The notes under the pieces are model-generated. The model saw nothing but the letters and a program-made list of their open reading frames with translations. It was not told where the DNA came from and did no database searches. The position numbers and the translations under genes were made by a program. Positions 50,706-62,800 of a stretch of DNA of 64,000 bases are shown one piece after another. Where the stretch lies: contig CP136069.1 of NCBI GenBank assembly GCA_032622095.1, positions 155,485,043 through 155,549,042 on the forward strand, given 5' to 3'. Each line of letters begins with the position of its first letter. Position 1 is the stretch's first letter. This DNA comes from Siphonodentalium dalli. Lineage: Eukaryota > Mollusca > Scaphopoda > Gadilida > Siphonodentaliidae.

Positions 50706-50841
50706 AAAACTATCAATGAGCTGAGGCCGACTGAGCCTCATTTGTTTGATGGCTTGGAAGACGTCCACTTCTTTCTCAAGTACGATTCTCTCGATTATGG
50801 TACTCACTGCCACATACATACCACTCCTACTAGCACCGTTC
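50706..50841 (-). CDS. RPTP exon 10 of window: D2 P-loop exon
   Basis: 136 nt; its first base completes a Met codon, giving [12 protein letters not shown]: the CX5R spacing is kept but the loop residues are unusual. It ends SRPQLIDSF with donor GTAAGT, so at least one more exon (the C-terminal helix of D2) is expected at lower coordinates. I could not identify it. Confidence 0.95.
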
Positions 50842-53800
50842 CTGAAATATCGAAGTAAAGTGTCCGAAAATAATAAGAGGAGTGTCTGAACGTCAAATGG
50901 TGGTCATTTATGTCAAGTAATGGTCCTAAAGAAAACAGTTCTTTTTGAAGATCTGTAATTTTTTCTGAAATAAGTACAGGCTATACATGTTATTAGAAAA
51001 GTATTTATATGTATCCAAGTTAACACTGGAGATTTTCAACGTTTTTTAGTTGTAAAACTGCAAATATTCCTATCCACCCCAGCAGTTTTGCGCATTCAAT
51101 TTACAAGAGAACCCCCATGATTCCAATATCTCCAACTTGACGACAAGTTGCATGTCGAGATTCAATAGTGTGTAAAACTTACATGCAATGAACCGTGATG
51201 GGCGAGTCGCCAGTCTGTTTCTGCCATTTCTCAACCATCTCCCTCAATTCGAGGAATGCAACCTTGGATTCGGGAGTGGCGTTGCCCCGCACCCATCCAT
51301 GATAGTGAAACTGGCGGGCTATTCGAGGCGGTTCATGTGGCTGAAATTATAACGAATGTTTTACTATGTTTGTAGTCTAACTGTACAATAGTTATCAGTT
51401 ATCCTTATACTTGCAAATCTCCCGAGCTGGTGTATTGTAGTAAAACAAATTTATTCCCACGTAACCAAACTGTAGTGGGTGCAAAATAGCCTATGAATTG
51501 TCAATTATGTACGGATCTAAAGAAATGGTTTATAAGACACATTGTCCATTGTTCCTCTTCCATTCCTCCAACAGCAGAGTGATTTACAGTGTAAAGCACT
51601 TTTTCAATAATTTCTGTAATATACTATTTTGGATTACCCTCTCTGGTCCCCGAGTGAACACGATTGCACGTGGGGCATGGACTAAATAATAGAACCACTG
51701 TAGTCACTGCCTGAAGTAGATGTCTTATAAAAGTGGGAGGAGTAATTTGTGAACGTCGTAGTCTGTTTTATGTCTCCGTGTATGACATGATATGACCATA
51801 TCTGTTGATATTAAACCCCAATTTAAGCAATAACTTTGGATTATGCCTGTTATATATAAATATCACTATTGCACAATAATAGTTTACTACAATGGTTCTG
51901 GATCACTTACCACCAGCGTATTTGTAATTGAGAAATCCCTGATGGTAACAGTGGGGTCGGATTTTATTTCAGCAGTAATTTCCACTATGAATGGTCCATG
52001 TTGCTCTCCAGCAAGATCGGAAGACCAATACCTTTCACACGTCTGCATAGAAAAGAAGAATCACATTGAGATATCAGTAAAACACGTTGACCTGAATGAA
52101 AGATGTCACTAGTTTCCCGTGTAACTACATTTAGCGACTCGAGATATTGACATCTAAAGCAACTACACGTCGCAATAAATCAGGATGTGAATTTAGCTGC
52201 AAATTAATTGGTTGCCAATGGAATATATCAATTTTATGTGGTTAAGTGCGTTTAAATCAGTTAATTGTCAACTGTACTTAAGAAAAACGTACATGTACAT
52301 GTACTTTGTTGTTGTTAATATCACAATAGTCATGTTCAAATCAAAAGTAAAGTCAATATATCCACAATAGTGAACACATGTCCTTGAAATAAAATACTAG
52401 TCCTTGTACGATCTACAATTTAGTATATGACCTTAATGACAATGTCCCCCGCAATGCCCCAGTCGGGAACAAAAATAGCATATGACCTTCTAACAGTGTC
52501 TTTCACAATGTTCCAGGCGGGAACAATAACAACATGCGACAAGTGCCCTGCGTTATGTGTATATATTGGAAAGTACTCTTTACTCACGCTATCGTGTTCG
52601 TCGACATCGTTTAGCATGACGATACAGTTTGACTTGTGATCGTATAACAGACGCCAGAAATCGACCACAGTCCCGGGTAATGGCATTTGTGTAACAATGA
52701 AAGCATCTTTGTGTTGGTAACTCTGAAAATAGATAATACCACATGATGGAGACGAGTGATGGGGAATTATAGTTATAAACCAAATTGTTCGGGAGTCATG
52801 ACTGCAATTCCTAGTAAGTCGTAACCGAACATGCGACAACAGTGTCTGTATGACTCGCGACGAAAAATTATGTAACTCAAAGAGTATACATGTACTACTG
52901 CAAATAAGCTTCTGAAACCCAATTTTAATTAACCATTTTTGCACCGTTTCGTTGTGGATTAGGATCGATCAAACATGATCGATTTCATTATTATACTACA
53001 TTTATGAGCGAGCAATAACAGTATGCTGAGAACCACAGCAGCCATTTCATGACAGACCATACTTACGTTTGTGAAAACAGCGTTTACATAGTCGTTGCTT
53101 CCCTCTGATGGTGTGAGCAAGAATGGTCGACATCGGTTTGCTGGAATATAAGTGATATTGATTGATTAATTAATTGATTAATTTATATTGTCAAATTGCA
53201 TATACAGAACATTAGAAGCTAATGTACGTGTAACACCTGTGTTACTTTCCTATAATTGCACCATATTGTCGAAAGATAGGCCTTGTTCAACCTAAACATT
53301 GATCGATAGAGGTCATGATGATCAATATTTGGAAAATTATTGTCGTGACATAACTGAGCTGAGACTGAGAGCAGTGTCGACGTTTGAAGAATACACTTAT
53401 AAATCGTTAAATGAGTTGCAAGGGCGCTCAGTGAGAGACATCTAGGGTGTCTGTAAATGGTGCATACGCACACAAACTCGAATATATGGAAACCGTTTCT
53501 ATGTATGAACTGGGCGCAGGATCCTCAGCTGCACGGTCGTCATAGTTACAAAGGTCGATGTTCATATACAGAATCTCGGCTGCAGCGTTGTTGTGTATAT
53601 ATACTTACGAGGAACGATGTTCCGACACCGGTTTTTCGATATATTGATCGGTTGCAGGGCCGTCGTACTTTCATCTCTTTCGATGGTTGAAGTGATCAGT
53701 CGAAGTAACTACAAACACAGACACGGGAGGTTACTTCAACGGGTGAATATTAACATTATACGGATCTCATGATCCCACGAATATGTTGTATATTGATTTT

Positions 53801-56800
53801 TGTATATTATTGATCGCAATAGAGATCTTTTTGCCATCTTGCAACAACCAGAACAGACACAGTTGAAACATGTTTATTTGGTTGTTACATATTAACCACA
53901 AGTTTAAGAAAAGTTTACCATAAAATGGCAGAATAAAGGCTCGGCCAACAATGCTTCACTGGATAGCTTGGCAGACGTTCAGACGTATACCCGGCGAAAC
54001 TACGTCACTAATGTAATCTCAAAACCGTTGCCTCAGATGTTCAGATACAGTAATGCTCTAAGTAATAGACTTCTTAACCACAGCATAATTATGGGTAACT
54101 TTTCAGGATTTAGTAGGAAATATGGCTTGTTGCCATTCATCTGAAAGCTATCGATGAGAGCTTTCCGATGAATGGCAACAAGCCATATTTCCGACTAAAT
54201 CCTGAAAAGTTACCCATAATTCTGCTGTGGTTAAGAGTTAAGAAGTTAGATATTTGTTACAGGAGTTATTGCAGTGAAAGGGATTATGCGTTTTATGTTC
54301 AACATTTGGGCACAAGCGATACTTATTTTCCTTGTAAATTTCTTTTATAAATATGATTGTTTAAACCGATTTTTGAATATGCATTGTGAACTTCCACAGC
54401 GCATGTACTAGTTTACCCCGTCAGCCAAACGTTTATATATGTGTTAAGCAAATTAGAATTCAAAACCTCTTTGGGTTAGAGACTTGATTCGTGACGAAGG
54501 TTCCTGGTCCCGATACATATTGCGTTCGTGCCACTCGAGGAGTTGGTCCGTTAGCGGCACAATTCACAGGCTCGTAGTGTGTATGTAGAGGAATATTGTC
54601 AGAACTAGCGCAACATCATTGATTACCTCAAATTGATCTTCCAATTTGGTTTTCTGCCCTGTGTGGTCGAAGTTGCACAACCCATCGAATACTTCCGGAT
54701 ATGCATCACAACTGGATGTCGTGTCCCCGCAGATCAGAGCTTCTAACAACACGTCATATACAAATATATACTGCTCCTGGAAAATAATGACACGAAATAT
54801 GCATCTACATACGGTTACTCTGAAACAAGATGCATTTCACAATATAATAGTATATTTGTTCTTTGCCATCTAGTCGTCACAGCGAGAGGCAACACGCACT
54901 GGCCACATCCCGTTGGTGTGGCGTCGTTTCTTATATAGTCCGTACTATAATAAACTCTAGCTTTATGTCGTATCCATTGTCTTCACCATCAAACATAACA
55001 ATAAATTGTGTAAGTTTTAACCGGTTATGCTAATGCATTGGAATCAAAATATTTAACCCATTCATGACGGGAGCTGCGCTGCTGCAGCATTAAAGATCAT
55101 GTGCCAGTGCATTATCTTATATATGCGAGTCTCCCATCATAGGGAGCCTCTCATATATGAAAGAATGCAATGGCTTACACGGTCAAGGTCAATATTATCA
55201 GGCCAATGCATTCTCTTATATATCCGAGGTTCACTATTGGAGACTCGCCTATATAAGAGAATGCATTGGCACATTGTTTTTGCAAAATTTCAGGAAGCTC
55301 CAGTCATGGAAGGTTTAATCAAATAGAAACACATCGGGATTGGACCCCGGCCATGATCTCGGTTCAGGTTTGGAGGAGGTTTACGATATTTTCCATCTTC
55401 AACTCTCCACATATGAACTATAGTAGAAGACAATAATGTCTAACGCTGGTAATTTTTGAACGGACTTCGTCGTTGTGACTTTGATATTAATTTTGATATT
55501 AATAAGTTTAATTTCTTCAAAATTTACTTTGCGAACAATATATGTCACTTTAAATAGCAGTGGCAACATCACAATTGCAAGTCGTCAACTCACCACTGTC
55601 TGCACCATGTTAACCCTCTGTTTCCGCATCTGTAGCACTTTATTATGTACATCGATTATCCCTTCATTCCGGGCTCGACACAACTCTGTATCGATGGCGA
55701 TATATGTTCCGGTCCTTCCAACACCAGCACTGAAACCGGAAAATGAAAGAATAATTGGTTCTGATATTAAATATTAAAATGATGGCGTTCTTCGGAACAA
55801 TATTGTGTGACACACATGGAAGTGGTTAGAGGGTGTCTGTTGCGGATGTCCAACTTGAAATTCCAACTGCACCCACATCGAACCAGTTAAAATTTACCCT
55901 CGCAGTAGTATAGTCTACCCTTTTGGGTAGATGGTTTGACTTGACTTTACTCAGCGCCTGATCCTGAGCTAACAGGGGTTACAGGTTACGAAGCGTGGGT
56001 GTATATGGGTGAAGGTTATCACGAGAATAGCGCCTTAATAACGCGGGTACGTCTAGGTCAAGGACAAACAAAATATTCCCGCAACAAGTCGGCTAAGGTT
56101 ATCACGAGAATAGCGCCTAATTATCGCGGGTACTAAACAATGCGTGTATATCTAAACGATATATCCCGCGCGTTAACCCTACCGCTTATCGCCTATTCAT
56201 GTAATATGAAAGAAAAAATGTACTCGGGTGACTGCTATCAGAGGTATATATTAATCACGAGAATAACTCGCCAGCGTCGCGCGCGGTAGCGATAAACCAG
56301 ATCGCGTGTACTATACACAGTGGTAGATAATATATGTACTGGTTTGAATGCCTAAACCCTAAGCGCCTAATCCTGAGCTATCAGGGTGGGATTATATGTC
56401 ACGCCGCGTGGGTGTATATGAGCGAATGTTATCACGATAATAACGCCTCATCATCGCGGGTACTAAACAATGCGTGTATATCTAAACGATATATCCCGCG
56501 CGTTAACCCTACCGCTTATCGCCTGCGTTTCCGATAAACGATATATCCCTCGCGTTAACCCGAGAGCTTATCGCCTATCAATGTAATATGAAATAAAATA
56601 GGGTGTGTGTACTAGGGATATAGGTTATCCGCAGTATTTGATCAAGGTATATATTAATACGCGGGTATATAATCGTAAGTGTTTGTTTTTTGTCACGGAA
56701 GTAAAAGCAGTATTGAAGACTTCCAATAGACTATATCTGAGAAATTTCTCATGCACAAATTCTATAGTTATAGTTATTATAATAGTGATTATTGTAAGCC

Positions 56801-59800
56801 TAATAAATCTGATAACAGGGATATACTAATGCACTCTACGGTCTGGCAATTCTTTCGCTGGTTCAACAAAGAAACCTCTTCAATATTTATCCGGCACCTC
56901 ATGGGGGGGGGGGGGGTGTTACTTCACCGAGAATCCCTATTACCACACCCAAATATTGATATAGTGGTATGTCTCCACCCACACCCCTATATGTATGTCC
57001 AAATACAATAAATGGAACCCAACACAAACAAATAAACAACTAATGTATCAACATTTGCTTTATTCGACACCAAGAATAACAGGTTTATTTCAGTTAATTA
57101 TCCATATTGTCATCGTCGTCATCTTGCTCAGAGTCTATATGTTTATCGTTTTTGTCCTTACTGTGTTTGCGATTAACCAATCTCTGTACTATAACAAGGA
57201 CCCCACCCAACGGAGAAATTGCCATTACTTGATTCTATTCAACAACCCCATAGATAAAATGCAGGTAATGACTCTAGCTCGTCAAATGTATCCAGAGAAA
57301 ACGCAACACTTTATGTCCCATATCAATAAAGCTACCAATCAACCATTTGGTTATCTCGTAGTTGACTAATACTCCAGAAAGTTTGCGACTGCGCAGTAAT
57401 ATAATGTTGACAAAGGCCAGTATAAAAGAAGAACGCATATTACCAAATAACAGTACTGTTGATGAGTCCGTCGAGGTGATAACGCATCAAACGAAAGATA
57501 ACCTCGGTGAAACGACATACCATAGGCTATTGTCAGAGCAGGAATACGACTCTGAAAGCGAAGACGGTATCATGCCAAGCTGTGGCGATTGTGGTGTCGT
57601 GTTTGAGACCCAGCATGATGTATAAAGGCACATAAAAAATTGGTGTTCTGATAGGAAGAAAAGAGAAGCAAGTGAAGAAGCACCGGTGAATAATAAAAAA
57701 ACAGAAAATTGACACAAAGAAAACAGAATCAATTCCGGACCAGGACAGACAAATATTAACACTTCCGACTGAAAAAGAAAACGACTATTTCGAAGATGTG
57801 TGGTTACAGGCCCTAGATGACAATAAAGCAGAATTAGATGAATTAGTTGAACGCTATATGAAGAAAGGGTTGACGGAAGAAGAGGCTGAAGAAAAATCAA
57901 ATGTGAAGATATGGCCCGAATATGAGAGGCGTTTTTTAAACATATACGCTGCATTTATACAAAATTTACTCGAAGTTAGTGGTGGGAAAACTCATATCAA
58001 AATCATGGATCGTGTGTATAAGATGCTAGATGATAGCTATGATATACTCCCTGCCGTTCGGATTTCTTTGAGGAGATATAAACCCCTCCTGATGGAGTAC
58101 ATGAAGAATAACAGTAAGGATAAAAACGATAAACATATAGACTCTGAGCAAGATGACGACGATGACAATATGGATAATTAACTGAAATAAACCTGTTATT
58201 CTTGGTGTCGAATAAAGCAAATGTTGATACATTAGTTGTTTATTTGTTTGTGTTGGGTTCCATTTATTGTATTTGGACATAAATATAGGGGTGTGGGTGG
58301 AGACATACCACTATATCAATATTTGGGTGTGGTAATAGGGATTCTCGGTGAAGTAACACCCCCCCCCCATGAGGTGCCGGATAAATATTGAAGAGGTTTC
58401 TTTGTTGAACCAGCGAAAGAATTGCCAGACCGTATAGTGCATTAGTATATCCCTGTTATCAGATTTATTAGGCTTACAATAATCACTATTATAATAACTA
58501 TAACTATAGAATTTGTGCGCGAGAAATTTCTCAGAAATAGTCTATTGGAAGTCTTCAATACTGCTTTTACTTCCGTGACAAAAAACAAATACTTACGATT
58601 ATATACCCGCGTATTAATATATACCTTGATCAAATACTGCGGACAACCTATATCCCTAGTACACACACCCTATTTTATTTCATATTACATTGATAGTCGA
58701 TAAGCTCTCGGGTTAACGCGAGGGATATATCGTTTATCGGAAACGCAGGCGATAAGCGGTAGGGTTAACGCGCGGGATATATCGTTTATATATACACGCA
58801 TTGTTTAGTACCCGCGATAACGAGGCGTTATTATCGTGATAACATTCGCCCATATACACCCACGCGGCGTGACATATAACCCCACCCTGATAGCTCAGGA
58901 TTAGGCGCTTAGGGTTTAGGCATTCAAACCAATACATATATTATCTACCACTGTGTATAGTACACGCGATCTGGTTTATCGCTACCGCGCGCGACGCTAG
59001 CGAGTTATTCTCGTGATTAATATATACCTCTGATAGCAGTCACCCGAGTACATTTTTCTTTCATATTACATGAATAGGCGATAAGCGGTAGGGTTAATGC
59101 GCGGGGTATATATATCGTTTAGATATACACGCATTGTTTAGTACCCGCGATAATTAGGCGCTATTCTCGTGATAACCTTAGCCGACTTGTTGCGGGAATA
59201 TTTTGTTTGTCCTTGACCTAGACGTACCCGCGTTATTAAGGCGCTATTCTCGTGATAACCTTCACCCATATACACCCACGCGTCGTGACCCGTAACCCCT
59301 GTTAGCTCAGGATCAGGCGCTGAGCAAAGTCAAGTCAAACCATCTACCCAAAGGGTAGACTATACTACTCCTCGCTCTTGGATTAGAATATGGTAGAACT
59401 TGTAGCCCATGCTGGCCAACTCTAGGCAATATCTAAACTGACAACCCCCCATAAGGTTGGAAATATTCCAAATGATGACAACTGCAGTCCATAACCCTTT
59501 TTTAATATAAAAACAACAAATATCACAATATAAAGACTGCTTGAAAAATCAAAACACGAGAACATTTTCAACCTATATTTTGCACACGTGAAAGTTCCAA
59601 CGCAGAAGCACGTTGGGTGAACGACATCCAAAACTCACATTACATACAATAACGCAGAACAAACGCATACACTCCGGGCAATGTGTCTACAAGAAACCGT
59701 AACGTCGTGGTCATTGTGTTTTTCTGAACTTCTTGTAGGACTTGTAGACACGATTCGTGTTTCTTGTAGACGCGATCATCGATTGATTGTGAGTTGTTCG

Positions 59801-62800
59801 CCTGGTGTCGGGAGAATAATACAAACATGTATATTAAGCTCCATTGGTTTGACGATCTGGAACGGCACAAAACGGAGCGGTGCTTGGATATCCATGGTAG
59901 TAAGTACGTATGAACTGCTTTGTGTTGTGGGCGTTGTTGAAACCAATGATAACTTAAAATAATGTAAATCTTCTGTCCAGAATATTGTAGTACATGAACA
60001 CTTACCTACAATGTATTATCACAGCACCATTGTCAAGGTTATCATATTGCCTTATTTTCTGGCGGAACAGCAGCAGAGAGTTACCGAACCTGGGAACGCC
60101 GTGGTCCGGCCAAGTCGTATAGTGAAACTGTTTTATATATTTGGATATATTATTCTGAAAAGGAAAATCAACAAAACGATGAGTCATTGTTAAAGGCCCA
60201 ATTAATTTTTGGTCCCCGATTATTTCTTTACAGCATCAATGTTATTGACTATTGTTGGCATGAAATAAAACCAAAAATACATATATTACATCACGATATA
60301 GAACAGCCGTGGCCTAGGAGTGTCCATTTAAAGGTCCACTTTATTTTCGAATGCCCATATCACATTATACACAACATATTCCATATTATATACCATTTGG
60401 AAGAGGAACGAAAAAATAATAATATATATTTACATACACCTAATGTCGCTTCCGATTTCCCCATAGCGTTACGGTAGACACGCCCCCTGATTCAATGTGT
60501 TCATAAACCTATAAACGTAAAGCTATAAACGTAAAGTGACGTCAGTTTCAATGTCGTTCATATGTTTATGAACACATTGATCCCGGAAATCACCAGAGAT
60601 TGTCGGACCAGAACGAGTGCTTGACTATTCAGCACGTCCGGATTTGGCAATCAATTTGTGTTGGTCTATAATCAGTGTTGTTTCCCTGCACCTATAAAAC
60701 TCATCTCCTCTGATTACACAACCCACGACCTCAGAAATATATCATTATGGTAGTACGGCGTGTTGTCAATTTCTTATCATCCACAACTGAAACTTAATTG
60801 TTAGTTTAAGATATTATCATTCTTGAAATCAACACGTCTACATTCATTACAAGCTAAACAAGACATTTCGTCATATGTGTATACTTTACTGTGAAATTGC
60901 GTTCTTCCGCTCTCCGTCAACGGATTCTCACAATGTTTGGTTTTCTAAAAGGCGAGGGTTCGAACTGTCCGAACTGAACTCGATGCATGTAAAGTTGAAT
61001 AAATAGTGGGAAACACAGACAATCCTAGTTGATAATGAATTTTTCGGCATCATCATCATTACTGAGCTGCATCCACATTGTTATCATAGTCGTCATATCT
61101 CCGTCGTCTACGTCACCATCGTCATCAGTCCATGACATCATAATTGCGTATACAGGTTGATATTCTCGCCTCAGCCTTGTCGATGTATAACCAGGGTTAC
61201 ACAGCTACTGGACTGGTGTGCCTTAAAAACTATATGAACCAGTAATGGAGATTATCTTCTAACTGTTCCCATTGATCGAGATGGAGATATATAGTTATCA
61301 TATCGCATTGTGACACATGTCATAATTATCGTTCCCACGGGTTCAACAATCCGTAATCGCCGATCAGAATAGAAAAACAGAGTCAGGATTACCGCGTTCT
61401 GAAGTATGGGATCTCGAAAAATCGATAGTATCACGAGATATAGCGTGAAGGATTACATTTCAACTCAGTGTGACAGAGACGTAGTAACAGTCGGATATGG
61501 GGTTGTCTTTCCCAAATGACGGTCCGTTTTTTATGGATACGCGTGGTTTGAGTGACAGTTAGATAGGAGTCACAATTATTTTTATATAAACATGATTCAC
61601 TAATGACCTATTACTTAGGTCTGAGTGTCTGATACGTAATTATATACTCTCCATTGTAGAATCATAGCTGCATTGAATTATAAGCAAGAACTCCCTGAAA
61701 ATGATTTCGTACGTTATACTGTACTGTATCACACCGTGGCTTTTATTTAGTGAAAACAATATTTTATTCTCAAGAACTTGCACATATAAAACATAATATA
61801 AAGACATACACACTTCAACATTAAAGAAAATGATTTGGCAGTAAGCCAAGGGCTCATCATTTATGTTCATCATTTATGTGGCCATTTCTTTGGTATATAT
61901 ATATATTGCATCATGTTTTGATTGCGTTTTAATGATGAATTACCTGTTCCACAAGCACCGCAAGATATCCCGTGCCCAATCACATCTCTGGCATGCATGA
62001 GTATACGAGATCACCATTTTGTATAGTCTTATGGTTCATAACCATATTATGTAAGTTAAATCGTTTAGAATCATCGATGGCTTTTGTTTACTAACAAGGC
62101 GTACGATCTTGACAATAACACGCTATTTATGTGATATTTATGACTGGTATAAGAACAAAACATGTCTATATTTTAATATTATTTCTGTTTATGGCGGTTT
62201 TAACGGGTTTAACCCTTTACCCAACAAAACGGCCAAAACCGACCAAATAAAGCTTCAACAGCCTAAAATATCTTCGGACTGTCTCAATAGAACCATACAA
62301 ATATGGATATCATTGGAACCGGCTCCTTGACCTCATTGTGATAGTTACAGTTATGCCCTGTGCCAATGCATTCTCTTATATATGCGAGTCGACCATAGGT
62401 CGCCTCGCATATATAAGAGAATGCATTGGCCTAAAAAAAATCTTTTTTTAACACTTTTTACCACTTTTTCTTACATTCTTTAACAATTTTATAATTTTTA
62501 ATGTGTTAAGCCAATGCATTCTCTTATATATGCGAGGCGACCTATGGTCGACTCGCATATATAAGAGAATGCATTGGCACAGGGCCCTTCTGTTAGGTAC
62601 AGGGTTAACTTATTTTAACAGCAATGCACACCGCGAAGGCCATCCGTATCTTTAAAAAGCTTTATACAGGCGATCGGGTGATATTATATAATGGAATGGT
62701 ATATAAGCATGAGATAAATATAGAGAATGGTCTGAAATACAGCATCAAACATGCATGATTGTGATATAGATAGCTAACATTCGCAAAAGAGAACAACCAT

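Larger units (their letters stand above)
55904..59369 (+). mobile_element. non-autonomous Polinton/Maverick derivative with 1.26-kb TIRs
   Basis: The left arm 55904-57164 and right arm 58111-59369 are near-perfect inverted copies. The ends are 5' AGTAGTATAGTCTACCC and its complement. CCTCGC occurs directly outside both ends (55898-55903 and 59370-59375), a 6-bp target-site duplication. AGT ends, 6-bp duplications and long TIRs are the known Polinton hallmark. The 946-bp interior carries a relic of the packaging ATPase and a C2H2-finger gene; integrase, DNA polymerase B, protease and capsid genes are absent. It lies in the phosphatase intron, inside a flanking ttggaaattcc-type repeat. The near-identity of the arms suggests recent insertion or gene conversion. 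The Polinton assignment is strong from structure; movement would need proteins supplied by another element. Confidence 0.85.

Noticed and set aside
52420-52944. 174-residue minus-strand open frame as a single gene
   Set aside because: Only 52588-52722 is conserved PTP sequence, bounded by AG and GTGAGT; the rest is intron read-through.
56334-58937. Matching open frames in 56334-57011 and 58026-58937
   Set aside because: They are mirror images in the two TIR arms of the Polinton derivative, so their similarity reflects the inverted repeat and not coding constraint.
60497-60582. Short inverted repeat (tgttcataaac / gtttatgaaca) as a named MITE
   Set aside because: About 86 bp, a single copy in the window, with no clear target duplication.
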